A DNA stretch of 64,000 nt from Aliarcobacter sp. GTDB lineage: Bacteria > Campylobacterota > Campylobacteria > Campylobacterales > Arcobacteraceae. Of this stretch, positions 1-8,190 are shown piece after piece. The notes under the pieces are model-generated. The model was not told the origin of the DNA. It did no database searches and saw only the letters and a program-made list of their open reading frames with translations. The stretch covers positions 124,001-188,000 of the forward strand of contig JAQTXB010000002.1 in the NCBI GenBank assembly GCA_028688995.1. The letters are read 5' to 3'. Position numbers and translations under genes: made by a program. Position 1 is the stretch's first letter. Each line of letters starts with the position of its first letter.

Positions 1-64
1 AATCACATCTAATAAAAACTTTTTTACCAGCAATATCAATGTTTTTAATTTCTTGTAGTTTCAA
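1..64 (-). CDS. pgk: Phosphoglycerate kinase, N-terminal fragment (cut by window edge)
   Basis: Only the first 21 codons are in the window. The start is TTG at 64-62, with AAGGA at 75-71 as ribosome binding site. The peptide begins MKLQEIKNIDIAGKKVF and continues IRCD, which matches the usual Pgk N-terminus (a KxVxxRxD strand leading into the 3-phosphoglycerate site). It follows gap by 19 bases on the same strand, the common gap-pgk glycolytic order, and this context supports the call strongly. The enzyme makes ATP and 3-phosphoglycerate from 1,3-bisphosphoglycerate. The rest of the gene lies to the left. Confidence 0.85.
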   Translation of the reverse strand, partial: MKLQEIKNIDIAGKKVFIRCD

Positions 65-83
65 ATTATTTCCTTAATTAATA

Positions 84-1079
84 TTATTTAGATCCAACGT
101 GGATACCCATTTCTACCAGTCTTGTAGAATATCCCCACTCATTGTCATACCAAGATAGAACTTTTACCATATTTCCTTCAATTACTTGAATTGTATCTAA
201 AGGAACAACTGTTGATAATGTTTCACCATTAAAATCAGAACTAACTCTATATTCTTCATCAATTCCTAAAATTCCTTTTAAATTACCAAGAGCTGAAGCT
301 TTAAATGCAGCAATTACTTCATCTTTAGTTACATCTTTTTTAAGTGTTACAGTTAAGTCTACTAAAGAAACATTTGGAGTTGGAACTCTAATTGCTTGAC
401 CGTTTAATTTACCTTTTAAATGTGGCATTACTAATCCAATTGCCTTAGCTGCACCTGTACTTGACGGAGTTAAATTAGTAGCTCCGGCTCTTCCTTTTCT
501 TGGATCTTTTTTATCTTTTGCATCTAAAATTGGTTGAGAACTTGTATATGAGTGAATTGTTGTCATTAAACCTTTTTCAATTCCAAATGCTTCATCAAGA
601 ACACGTGCAACTGGAGCTAATCCATTTGTAGTACAAGATGCATTTGAAATAATTGGTTGACCTACATATGTATTTTCATTTGCACCAATTACAAATGTTG
701 GAGTATCATCTTTAGCTGGTGCTGAAATAACTACTTTTTTAACACCGTTATCTATAAATGCTTGACAAGATTCTAAAGTTAAAAATGCACCTGTACACTC
801 TAATACTACATCTACACCATATGATGCGAAGTCTAATTTAGATGGATCTCTTTCACTTAATAATTTAGCTTTATCTTTTCCAATAAAAATATACCCATCT
901 TCAACTTTTACATCAAATTTAGGTCCGTGAACTGTGTCATATTTTAAATTATATTGAATCATCTCTTCACTACCACTTGCATTTACTGCAACTAATTCAA
1001 CATCATTTCTACTTGCAATGATTCTTGCAACACATCTACCAATTCTTCCTAAACCATTTATTGCAACTTTAATAGCCAT
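84..1079 (-). CDS. gap: Glyceraldehyde-3-phosphate dehydrogenase, type I
   Basis: This is a full-length 331-residue GAPDH. The N-terminal Rossmann motif NGLGRIGR (residues 8-15) binds NAD(P), and the catalytic cysteine is C149 in SNASCTTN. The C-terminal WYDNEWGYS signature is present. It oxidises glyceraldehyde 3-phosphate to 1,3-bisphosphoglycerate in the cytoplasm, in glycolysis or, as is common in Campylobacterota, mainly gluconeogenesis. The ATG at 1079 is preceded by AAAGGGAACA. It is the promoter-proximal gene of gap-pgk and is divergent from nadD across an 88-base gap. Confidence 0.98.
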   Translation of the reverse strand: MAIKVAINGLGRIGRCVARIIASRNDVELVAVNASGSEEMIQYNLKYDTVHGPKFDVKVEDGYIFIGKDKAKLLSERDPSKLDFASYGVDVVLECTGAFLTLESCQAFIDNGVKKVVISAPAKDDTPTFVIGANENTYVGQPIISNASCTTNGLAPVARVLDEAFGIEKGLMTTIHSYTSSQPILDAKDKKDPRKGRAGATNLTPSSTGAAKAIGLVMPHLKGKLNGQAIRVPTPNVSLVDLTVTLKKDVTKDEVIAAFKASALGNLKGILGIDEEYRVSSDFNGETLSTVVPLDTIQVIEGNMVKVLSWYDNEWGYSTRLVEMGIHVGSK

Positions 1080-1167
1080 TTGTTCCCTTTAAATAAATCT
1101 AATTGTAGATATTTTATCTAAAAATTGCTATAATAATATTTAAGTATATTACAAAGGTTTTAATTAG

Positions 1168-1719
1168 GTGCGAATTGCAATATTTGGTGGAAGTTTTGAC
1201 CCAATACATACAGCACATGTTGTAGTTGTAAAAGAGGCATTAAAAGAACTTCATATTGATATGGTAATTGTTGTTCCAACATACTTAAATCCTTTCAAGA
1301 GTAGCTTTTACTTAGATCCAGAAACTAGATTTAAACTACTAGAAAAAGTTTTTAAAGACTTTGATAAAGTTCAAATTTGTGATTATGAAATAAATCAACA
1401 AAAAACTAGCTATTCAATTGATACTGTGAATTATTTAAGAAATTTATATAATCCTTCAAAAATTTATTTTATAATTGGTGAAGATAATTTAAAAACTTTA
1501 GATAAATGGCATGAGATTGATAAACTAAAAGAACTTGTAGAATTTGTAGTTGCCTCAAGAAAAGGTTTTGAAAGTAAAGAAGCAAAAAAGTTTAAAAATT
1601 TGGATGTAAACATAAATATCAGTTCTAGCTCATTAAGAGATAAAATTGATTTAAATTACATTCCAAAAGAAATTAAAGATGATATATTAAATCTTCAAGA
1701 AAAAGGTAAAAGTTTTTGA
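1168..1719 (+). CDS. nadD: Nicotinate-nucleotide adenylyltransferase
   Basis: The protein has 183 residues and transfers AMP from ATP to nicotinate mononucleotide in NAD synthesis. It starts with the nucleotidyltransferase motif GGSFDPIHTAH (the HxxH nucleotide site) and carries the late SSSSLRD motif that corresponds to ISSTxIR. The start codon is GTG at 1168, giving MRIAIFGGSFDP; no ATG lies nearby in frame. A TATAAT box at 1129-1134 is a reasonable -10 element. It overlaps rsfS by four bases (TTGA), so the two are translationally coupled. A nadD-rsfS pair is common in bacteria. Confidence 0.96.
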   Translation: MRIAIFGGSFDPIHTAHVVVVKEALKELHIDMVIVVPTYLNPFKSSFYLDPETRFKLLEKVFKDFDKVQICDYEINQQKTSYSIDTVNYLRNLYNPSKIYFIIGEDNLKTLDKWHEIDKLKELVEFVVASRKGFESKEAKKFKNLDVNINISSSSLRDKIDLNYIPKEIKDDILNLQEKGKSF

Positions 1720-2039
1720 ATACTAGATTAGAAAACATAAGAAAAATATTAGATGACAAAAAAGCAGAAAATATAGAAATAATTGATTTAACATCAAAAG
1801 ACTATATAGTTGATTATGTTGTAATTGCTACAACATTAAATCCAAAACATGGATTTGCATTATTAAATTACTTAAGAACAGATTTAAAACCAACAGGTGA
1901 AGAGTTTTTAAGAGTTGATGAAGATGACGAATGGACAATAATTGATTTAGGTGATATGTTTATTCACTTAATGAGTGAAAAATATAGAAATAAATACTCT
2001 TTAGAAGAGTTTTTATCTGAAATAGCAACTAAACAATAG
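1716..2039 (+). CDS. rsfS: Ribosomal silencing factor RsfS
   Basis: The protein has 107 residues and belongs to the RsfS/Iojap family, which binds ribosomal protein L14 and blocks joining of the subunits when nutrients are short. The core IEIIDLTSKDYIVDYVVIAT and the DEWTIIDLGDMFIHLM segment are family hallmarks. The start is TTG at 1716, inside the stop of nadD. The last two codons, CAA TAG, form part of the left arm of the terminator hairpin at 2034-2059. Confidence 0.95.
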   Translation: MNTRLENIRKILDDKKAENIEIIDLTSKDYIVDYVVIATTLNPKHGFALLNYLRTDLKPTGEEFLRVDEDDEWTIIDLGDMFIHLMSEKYRNKYSLEEFLSEIATKQ

Positions 2040-2059
2040 AATTTTTTTAAATTCTATTG
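2034..2059. terminator. Bidirectional hairpin containing the stop codons of both convergent genes
   Basis: The arms CAATAGAATTT (2034-2044) and AAATTCTATTG (2049-2059) pair perfectly over 11 bp around a TTTT loop. The left arm contains CAA TAG of rsfS. The right arm, read on minus, contains CAA TAG of the 39-codon membrane peptide. Both genes therefore end in Gln-stop through the same palindrome. There is no long T tract outside the stem, so efficient intrinsic termination is inferred rather than shown. Confidence 0.7.
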
Positions 2060-2173
2060 TCCAGGTCTTAAGATTTTATTGTAATTTCCTGCTGCATCTC
2101 TTGCACCACCCATATTATTAGTATATATTGCATATCCAACAATAATAATTAATATCGTGATAATCCATTTCAT
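2054..2173 (-). CDS. Small single-span membrane peptide (39 residues), unknown function
   Basis: A short ORF directly follows argS; its ATG (2173-2171) shares the A of the argS TAA stop, a TAATG junction that suggests coupled translation. The peptide starts MKWIITILIIIVGYAIYTNN, giving one hydrophobic segment at about residues 3-17, then a polar tail rich in G, A, D and N that ends RPGQ. A positive residue before the span and the short tail fit an inner-membrane small protein. No family is recognised. The coupling and clean membrane segment argue that it is translated, but conservation was not tested. Confidence 0.55.
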   Translation of the reverse strand: MKWIITILIIIVGYAIYTNNMGGARDAAGNYNKILRPGQ

Positions 2174-3762
2174 TACATCTGTTCCTTAGCTTTAATTCCC
2201 AAAAGTCCCAATCCAACATTAATACTTAATGCTGCCATTGCCAAAACTTTTAAATATACATTTTGCTCATCACTTCCTATAACTTTATGTTCATTGTAAA
2301 ATTTGTGTACACTTGAAGCCAATGAATATAAATATTCTGTAATTTTTTGCATATCTCTTTTTGAAAATGCTTCACTTAATATTGATTCCAATAAAAGTGA
2401 TTCATAAACTAAATTTAATCCATCTTGATTTAAAGTTGAGAAATCAATATCTTTTATATCTTCTAAGTTAATTCCTGCTTTTTTAAATACTTGATTTATT
2501 CTTGCATGTGCATAATTTATATAAAAAATTGGATTTGATGAATCTTGATTTTTTAACATGTCAATATCAAATTCTAAATGAGTATCACTCTTTCTTGTTA
2601 AGAAAATAAATCTTAATGCATCTGGACCTATTTCTTCAGTAATATCAGACATTAAAATTACATTTCCAGCTCTTTTACTCATTTTGTAAGGTTCACCACC
2701 TTTTAGTAATTGAACCATTTGAGATAAAATAACTTCTAATTTTGAAGAATCGTTTCCTAAAAATTCGATAGCTGCTTTTACTCTTGGAATATATCCATGG
2801 TGATCTGCACCCCAAATATTAATATATTTATCATAATTTCTATCATATTTATCTTTATGATAAATTATATCTCCAGCTAAGTAAGTTGGTATACCATTAT
2901 CTCTTACAACAACTCTATCTGAATCATCACCATATTGAGTAGATTTTAAATAAATTTTCTCATTTTTTTCATACAATGAACCATTCTTTTCAAGAAGTTT
3001 TCTTGTTTCATCCCATGCATAATATAAAGATTTCTCAGAAACAAAATTTTCAAATTCAATACCTAAATCTTTTAAATCTTTAATGATGATTTTCATCACT
3101 TCATCTTTACCAAATCTAGCCATTTCTTTAAATCTTGATTCATCATAGAATATTTCATTTCCATGTGTTTCTTGGATTTGTTTAGCAATATCAATTAGAT
3201 ATTCACCTCTATAGTAAGTTTCAGGATATTCTACATCTTCATTTAATAAAAAATCTCTTGCAGCTAAAGAAATAGATAATCCTAACATATCCATTTGTGC
3301 ACCAGCATCATTTATATAATATTCAGTGGTAATATCATAACCTAAATATCTTCCTACACGAGCTAGAGAATCTCCAGCAATTGCACCTCTTGCATGACCT
3401 ATATGTAAAGGACCGGTAGGATTTGCTGAAACATATTCTAATAAAATTTTTTCATTTTTTGATGTTTGTTTTGCAAACTCTTCTTTTTTATTTAATGCAT
3501 TATTTACTAATGATTCCAAAAAAGATGATGATAGTTTAAAGTTTATAAAACCTTTTACAGCCTCAACTTTTTCAAACATATCAGAATCTGCTAAACTTAA
3601 AGCTAATTCATCTGCGATGGCCATTGGTGATTTTTTAAGTTCTTTTGCTAGAGAAAAAGCAACAGGAGTTGCATAATGACCAAAAGAGATATCTTTTGGC
3701 TTTTCTAATACAACATTCGTATTTAATTTTTTTTCAATAAATTCTTTAACTAAATTTTGCAA
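2173..3762 (-). CDS. argS: Arginyl-tRNA synthetase
   Basis: This 529-residue class Ia synthetase charges tRNA-Arg. The HIGH motif appears as GPLHIGHARGA near residue 117 and the KMSK motif as YKMSKRAGN near residue 358. The C-terminal DALR-type anticodon-binding region is present (YAHARINQVFKKAG onward). The length is normal for bacterial ArgRS of this group. It lies 9 bases downstream of tatA and is coupled to the small membrane peptide that follows. Confidence 0.97.
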   Translation of the reverse strand: MQNLVKEFIEKKLNTNVVLEKPKDISFGHYATPVAFSLAKELKKSPMAIADELALSLADSDMFEKVEAVKGFINFKLSSSFLESLVNNALNKKEEFAKQTSKNEKILLEYVSANPTGPLHIGHARGAIAGDSLARVGRYLGYDITTEYYINDAGAQMDMLGLSISLAARDFLLNEDVEYPETYYRGEYLIDIAKQIQETHGNEIFYDESRFKEMARFGKDEVMKIIIKDLKDLGIEFENFVSEKSLYYAWDETRKLLEKNGSLYEKNEKIYLKSTQYGDDSDRVVVRDNGIPTYLAGDIIYHKDKYDRNYDKYINIWGADHHGYIPRVKAAIEFLGNDSSKLEVILSQMVQLLKGGEPYKMSKRAGNVILMSDITEEIGPDALRFIFLTRKSDTHLEFDIDMLKNQDSSNPIFYINYAHARINQVFKKAGINLEDIKDIDFSTLNQDGLNLVYESLLLESILSEAFSKRDMQKITEYLYSLASSVHKFYNEHKVIGSDEQNVYLKVLAMAALSINVGLGLLGIKAKEQM

Positions 3763-3771
3763 TAGTATCTC

Positions 3772-4002
3772 TTATACTTGTTTTGTTTCATTTTTATCAG
3801 ATGAAGACATTCCAGATTTTTTCTCAATCTCATCTGCTTTAGCATTTTGTGCTATTTCATCTTCATCATCTTTAATTGCTTTTTTAAAGTTTCTGATTCC
3901 TGAACCTAAACCTTTTGCTAATTCTGGTATTTTTTTACCCCCGAATAACAATAATACAACTAATGCTATTAATAACCATTCAGTACCACCTGGCATACTC
4001 AT
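3772..4002 (-). CDS. tatA: Sec-independent protein translocase subunit TatA/TatE
   Basis: The 76-residue protein has the TatA architecture: a short periplasmic N-terminus, one transmembrane segment ([19 protein letters not shown], about residues 8-26), the conserved hinge [14 protein letters not shown], an amphipathic helix and an acidic, charged tail. TatA oligomers form the passage for folded proteins in the twin-arginine pathway. It is a stand-alone gene here without tatBC, as is common in Campylobacterota, and sits between crcB and argS. Confidence 0.93.
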   Translation of the reverse strand: MSMPGGTEWLLIALVVLLLFGGKKIPELAKGLGSGIRNFKKAIKDDEDEIAQNAKADEIEKKSGMSSSDKNETKQV

Positions 4003-4065
4003 GATATATCCTTTTATTGATTTTGTATTATTATAACTACATAATGCTTAAAAAAATTTGTGTGT

Positions 4066-4452
4066 TTACTTTAAAAAGAAATGCATTAATTTGAATCCAC
4101 CACCAGCAGCTGCAATAGTTCCAATAAGATTTAATGCAATATTTGTTAAAGCTAAATAAATTGAAGTACCAAATAATAAATATGACTCTATTGCAAAAGT
4201 TGAGTAAGTTGTTAATGCACCTAAAAAGCCTGTTGTTAAAAATGCTTTTAAATTTACAGAAACTGTATAATGTGAGAAATAAGCAAATAATATACCAATA
4301 ATAAATGAGCCTATTAAATTAACTAATAATATTCCAAGAGGAAATTCTAAAGGGAAAAACTTATTTGTAAAATGTACAGCATATGCCCTTGCAATTGCAC
4401 CTAAAAATCCTCCAAGTCCAATTGCTAAGACCATAGACCAATTAAGAGACAT
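4066..4452 (-). CDS. crcB: Fluoride ion channel CrcB/Fluc
   Basis: This is a small four-helix membrane protein that exports fluoride as an antiparallel dimer. Family motifs are GGFLGAIARAY near the start, the second-helix segment GILLVNLIGSFIIG (conserved Asn), and TTGFLGALTTYSTFAIE, which holds the Thr/Ser track and phenylalanine box. The open frame extends 10 codons upstream to 4482. I chose ATG 4452 (MSLNWSMVLAIG) because family members begin just before the first helix; this start still overlaps the acyltransferase gene by 11 bases. No fluoride riboswitch is expected inside this operon and none was seen. Confidence 0.9.
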   Translation of the reverse strand: MSLNWSMVLAIGLGGFLGAIARAYAVHFTNKFFPLEFPLGILLVNLIGSFIIGILFAYFSHYTVSVNLKAFLTTGFLGALTTYSTFAIESYLLFGTSIYLALTNIALNLIGTIAAAGGGFKLMHFFLK

Positions 4453-5128
4453 AGTTTTTTGACTCTTTATTGAAAGCTTCATTCATTTTTTCTTCAATTT
4501 TTTCAAACCAATCTGTATTTTTATCAGCTTGAACTGGTTCTAAATAAACAACTTTTACTATACCTGGCGTTGCTAATAATTTTTTTGAATCAACTATATT
4601 TCTTGTATTAAATAATACAATTGGTTGTACTCTTAAATTATATTTATTAGCAACCATTTTAGCACCTGGTTTAAAACTTAACATTGATTTACCATTACTT
4701 CTTGTTCCTTCTGGAAACATAGCAATTGGTCTTCCTTTATCTAATCTATCTTTTGCTTCTTTTAAAAGATTGATGATTCCAGCTTTATTTTCTCTGTCAA
4801 TACTAATCATTTTTGGTGCTTTTATTATATGACCAAAAAAGAATAAATCTGTAATCTCTTTTTTTGCCACCCATGCTAAGTCTCTTGAATGTATATACTC
4901 CATAACTATAATATCAAGTAATGATTGATGATTCATCAAAATCATGTCACACGATTCATCTAGTTTTCCTTGAGTTTCTAATTTAATTCCAAGAACAAAC
5001 ATTTGGAAAGTCATCCAAACTTTTATTACTTTATGGGTATGTTTTTTGAATATATACATCAAAACAACAGTAATTGCAACCGTAATTGAAAATTGTATTA
5101 AAAGTATAATTCCTCTAATTCTCGCCAA
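4442..5128 (-). CDS. plsC: 1-acyl-sn-glycerol-3-phosphate acyltransferase (PlsC family)
   Basis: The 228-residue membrane-associated enzyme would acylate lysophosphatidic acid at the sn-2 position to give phosphatidic acid. The N-terminus is hydrophobic. The catalytic block reads NHQSLLD (HX4D type; H and D four residues apart) and the acceptor-binding block is FPEGTRS. The start is TTG at 5128 with an AAGGAAG box upstream, and the gene overlaps the SH3 gene by 14 bases, so the two are likely co-translated. Family membership is clear; the exact acyl acceptor is inferred. Confidence 0.88.
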   Translation of the reverse strand: MARIRGIILLIQFSITVAITVVLMYIFKKHTHKVIKVWMTFQMFVLGIKLETQGKLDESCDMILMNHQSLLDIIVMEYIHSRDLAWVAKKEITDLFFFGHIIKAPKMISIDRENKAGIINLLKEAKDRLDKGRPIAMFPEGTRSNGKSMLSFKPGAKMVANKYNLRVQPIVLFNTRNIVDSKKLLATPGIVKVVYLEPVQADKNTDWFEKIEEKMNEAFNKESKNYVS

Positions 5129-6185
5129 AACTCTCTTCCTTTATCCAACCTATAAAATCACTATCACTACCTAAAACTTTTAAGAATCCATTCTTTTTCT
5201 CTAAAACTTCGACTTTTTGTTCATTTTCTATTTTGAAAAATACCGTAGAATTTTTTGTAGGTAAAATATATACAAAAGAGTCTTTTTTTACTATTCCTTT
5301 TGGATTAGGTAAAAGATAAATTATTGATATAATAAGAAATATTACTGATAATATCAAAAGGATTCTTTTTCTTTTCCAAATAAATAATAAAAAGAATATA
5401 ACAAAAAAAGTAACTGCAGCTACTTTTTTATATTGTTCAAAACTTGAATCATTTGGATTTAAATCAGTTTGAGTACTTACAAGTTCATTTTGTAATAATA
5501 ATGGAATTATCACATCTTTAAAGCTTTTAGTTTTAGTGTTGTAGTATGTAATGACTAATTTCTTTTTATATATTGGTGTAACAAAATAGTAAACTAAATT
5601 TTCTTTCTCATTATAATCTTTTATACTAGAGATAGCTTGATCTTCAATATCTTTTAATTTAAAATCTTCTAAATTAGAATTAATAGCATCAACATCAATT
5701 ATTGTTAAAGCTTCTTTATTGTTATATTGTTTAGTTTTATAAGCTTTCAAAAAGAAATCATCAGCAATAACACCTGAAAATCTCTCATCGCCTTTTGCAA
5801 TATCCGAATACTTAATCGTTGGTGCTGCTAGCTCCGTAGAATCTATCATTGTTCCACTGTTCATTAGTACAACACTAATATCTGGGAATTTAAAATTTCC
5901 TTGTTTTACCTTAAAGTAATAACTGTTTTCATAGGTATCATCTGATATTTTTTTCCAAGGATTTTTTGGATTTAAAATTGTAATATTTGAAGAATTTGTA
6001 AAAGTTGTTGATAGCTCATCAAAATTATTAGTAGTAATTAAAGCTTTAACTACAACTTCAAACTTTTGATTTTTATAAACATTTGTAGGTATTTTATTAT
6101 ATGAAATATATAAGTTTTTAGCTGCAAAAAGATTAATACATAAAAACATATTTAATAAAATTGCAAATTTTAATATTTTTTTCAT
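5115..6185 (-). CDS. Membrane-anchored protein with C-terminal SH3-like domain, unknown role
   Basis: The 356-residue protein has a cleavable-looking signal peptide (residues 1-21, ending LFAA), a beta-rich periplasmic region of about 230 residues that resembles BatD-type Ig-like domains, then two hydrophobic segments around residues 252-268 and 274-292. The last 60 residues look like a bacterial SH3 domain: a FVYILPTKNSTVF start, a KVEVLEKKNGFLKV centre and a closing GWIKEES. Such domains often bind peptidoglycan or proteins in the envelope. It sits between purQ and plsC in a mixed operon. I do not recognise a named gene. Confidence 0.6.
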   Translation of the reverse strand: MKKILKFAILLNMFLCINLFAAKNLYISYNKIPTNVYKNQKFEVVVKALITTNNFDELSTTFTNSSNITILNPKNPWKKISDDTYENSYYFKVKQGNFKFPDISVVLMNSGTMIDSTELAAPTIKYSDIAKGDERFSGVIADDFFLKAYKTKQYNNKEALTIIDVDAINSNLEDFKLKDIEDQAISSIKDYNEKENLVYYFVTPIYKKKLVITYYNTKTKSFKDVIIPLLLQNELVSTQTDLNPNDSSFEQYKKVAAVTFFVIFFLLFIWKRKRILLILSVIFLIISIIYLLPNPKGIVKKDSFVYILPTKNSTVFFKIENEQKVEVLEKKNGFLKVLGSDSDFIGWIKEESFGEN

Positions 6186-6214
6186 TTTAGTTTTTACAAT
6201 AAGGGATTAATTCC

Positions 6215-6886
6215 TTATTGTAAAAAACCCTTTAACATATTTACACCATCAATAGAACCTAAAAGTTCTTCAATAGCTCTTTCTGGATGAGGCATTAAAC
6301 CAAAAACATTTTTCTCTTTGTTACAAATACCAGCAATATTTAATACAGAACCATTCATATTTACTAAATTTCCATCTTTATCACAATATTTTAAAAGAAT
6401 TTGATTATTATCTTCTAACTCTTTTAATCCATTTGCATCAATATAATAATTTCCATCATGGTGTGCAACTGGAATATTAACAACTTGATCTTTTTCCATT
6501 AAAGATAAAAATTTATTATCTGTATTAATTACTTTTAAAGTATGATATTTTGAAATAAAATGTAAAGAATCATTTCTTTTCATTGCACCTGGTAATAATC
6601 CAGCTTCAAGTAAAATTTGGAATCCATTACAAATTCCTAAAACTTTTCCACCTTTTGCTGCATATGATTGAACAGATTCCATAATATTTGCAAATCTTGC
6701 AATTGCTCCACTTCTTAAATAATCTCCATATGAAAATCCACCTGGGATTACAAGTAAATCAGTATCTGCAGGAATATTTTTTTCTTTATGCCAAATAATC
6801 TCTACTTCGCAACCTAATTGTTCAAATGCATATTTTGTATCATATTCACAGTTTGTTCCAGGAAATTGTAATACTGAAATTTTCAT
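6215..6886 (-). CDS. purQ: Phosphoribosylformylglycinamidine synthase, glutaminase subunit
   Basis: This 223-residue class I glutamine amidotransferase subunit supplies ammonia to PurL for FGAR to FGAM in purine synthesis. The nucleophile elbow is LGICNGFQIL (cysteine near residue 86) and the His/Glu of the triad lie in MPHPERAIEE near the end. It starts one base after the stop of purS. The presence of separate PurS and PurQ shows the three-part enzyme, so the large subunit PurL must be encoded elsewhere. Confidence 0.97.
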   Translation of the reverse strand: MKISVLQFPGTNCEYDTKYAFEQLGCEVEIIWHKEKNIPADTDLLVIPGGFSYGDYLRSGAIARFANIMESVQSYAAKGGKVLGICNGFQILLEAGLLPGAMKRNDSLHFISKYHTLKVINTDNKFLSLMEKDQVVNIPVAHHDGNYYIDANGLKELEDNNQILLKYCDKDGNLVNMNGSVLNIAGICNKEKNVFGLMPHPERAIEELLGSIDGVNMLKGFLQ

Positions 6887-6887
6887 A

Positions 6888-7133
6888 TTAACCTACTATT
6901 TCTATATCGTAATCTTCAATAACTGTATTAGCCAATAATTTTTGACACATTTTTGTAACTTCTTCTTTTGCTGATACTTCATCAGTTGAATTTAATTCAA
7001 TGATAATTTGTTTACCAATTCTTACATTTTTAACTAAATCTTTGAATCCTAATGTATCTAGTGCATGATGAGTTGCTTTACCTTGGTCATCAAGAACACC
7101 TTGTTTTAATCCTACATTTACAATTGCTTTCAT
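6888..7133 (-). CDS. purS: Phosphoribosylformylglycinamidine synthase subunit PurS
   Basis: The 81-residue PurS bridges PurQ and PurL in the FGAM synthase complex. The N-terminus MKAIVNVGLKQGVLDDQGKA and the central RIGKQIIIEL strand are typical of the family. It is immediately followed by purQ (one-base gap) and preceded by purC at 89 bases, a gap that holds a small hairpin at 7195-7217. Confidence 0.95.
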   Translation of the reverse strand: MKAIVNVGLKQGVLDDQGKATHHALDTLGFKDLVKNVRIGKQIIIELNSTDEVSAKEEVTKMCQKLLANTVIEDYDIEIVG

Positions 7134-7194
7134 TTATCACCTTCAATTTATATTTTTGCGATTATATCTAAAACTGCCTTATAGCAATTTAGAG

Positions 7195-7217
7195 ATGAAG
7201 AGCGAGATGCTCTTCAT
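7195..7217. other. Hairpin between purC and purS
   Basis: ATGAAGAGC (7195-7203) and GCTCTTCAT (7209-7217) pair perfectly over 9 bp around a GAGAT loop. It is 5 bases beyond the purC stop. No T tract follows on minus, so it is more likely a weak attenuator or an RNA stability element than a full terminator, and the operon probably reads through to purS. Confidence 0.45.
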
Positions 7218-7222
7218 TAAAA

Positions 7223-8176
7223 CTATTTACTTAATCTATTAAGAATAGTTGTATATCCATCTAAGATTTTATCTTTGATAGATTGAGGAACATCAACCTC
7301 TAACTTTTCACCAGCTTTTAAACTTTTAGATTTTTCTTTCCAATTATTTGCTTTTCCGAAATCTCTAAGAATTTGTTTATCCATTGAGATATAATTAGCT
7401 GAATCAAAATCTTCTTTTGAAATAAATCTTGAACTCTCAGGTGTTAAAACTTCATCACCTAAAACCCATTCACCTTTAGAATTTACAAATATTTCAAACT
7501 TAGTATCAACAACTATAATACCTCTATCCTCTGCAAATTTAGTAAAATCTTTAAATAATTTTTCAAGACTTGAAATAATTTCAGGAAATAATTCTCTAAC
7601 TTTTTGAGAATTTAAAGGTTCATCTTTGATACCTTTTGTTGTTGGTGTAAAAATTGGAGTTTCAAATTTATGCCATTGTTTTAAACCAGCAGGTAAATTT
7701 AAACCATAAGGATCTAAACCATTTTGACAAGCATCAAAAAGTGATCCAGTTAAATAATTTCTAAAGATTAATTCGAATTGAACTGTATCACCATCAATTT
7801 GAGCTTCTAAAGGTTTACATAATTCCATAAGTTGACATCTTGGAGCAATTGCTAAAGATGAATCAACTGTTTCTGATAAAATTGCTGTTCTAATTCCAGA
7901 TTCTTTAGCAAACATTGCTCCATTGTTAGAAATTGCTGTTTGAGAAACACCTTTTCCTTCAATTAAAAGATTTAATGGAATATCAAATACTGAACATCTA
8001 TCACTTCTTACAAGTAATACTTTTGCATCATCTCCTGCACAAGTATAAAGATCTGCATTTTTACCAATATAAAATAGGTTATATCCTAACTCTTCAAGTT
8101 CAGGAATACCCTTTTGAGTTGTAGTTTTCTTTGATTCAGGCCAAAGTCCAAGTGCTACGATTTCACTTATTTTCAT
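7223..8176 (-). CDS. purC: Phosphoribosylaminoimidazole-succinocarboxamide (SAICAR) synthase
   Basis: The 317-residue enzyme joins aspartate to CAIR using ATP in purine synthesis. Recognisable SAICAR synthase segments include LLVRSDRCSVFDIPL (the substrate-binding SD motif), the ELIFRNYLTGSL block, the VDTKFEIFV strand and GDEVLTPESSRF with the conserved Asp and Glu. At about 317 residues it is of the longer PurC type rather than the 240-residue E. coli type. It lies 14 bases downstream of ctpA, so the two are likely co-transcribed. Confidence 0.95.
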   Translation of the reverse strand: MKISEIVALGLWPESKKTTTQKGIPELEELGYNLFYIGKNADLYTCAGDDAKVLLVRSDRCSVFDIPLNLLIEGKGVSQTAISNNGAMFAKESGIRTAILSETVDSSLAIAPRCQLMELCKPLEAQIDGDTVQFELIFRNYLTGSLFDACQNGLDPYGLNLPAGLKQWHKFETPIFTPTTKGIKDEPLNSQKVRELFPEIISSLEKLFKDFTKFAEDRGIIVVDTKFEIFVNSKGEWVLGDEVLTPESSRFISKEDFDSANYISMDKQILRDFGKANNWKEKSKSLKAGEKLEVDVPQSIKDKILDGYTTILNRLSK

Positions 8177-8190
8177 TTAGTCTCCTACTT

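Noticed and set aside
4003-4065. Fluoride riboswitch linked to crcB
   Set aside because: crcB lies inside an operon and overlaps plsC, so there is no leader; the 63-base gap is downstream of crcB.
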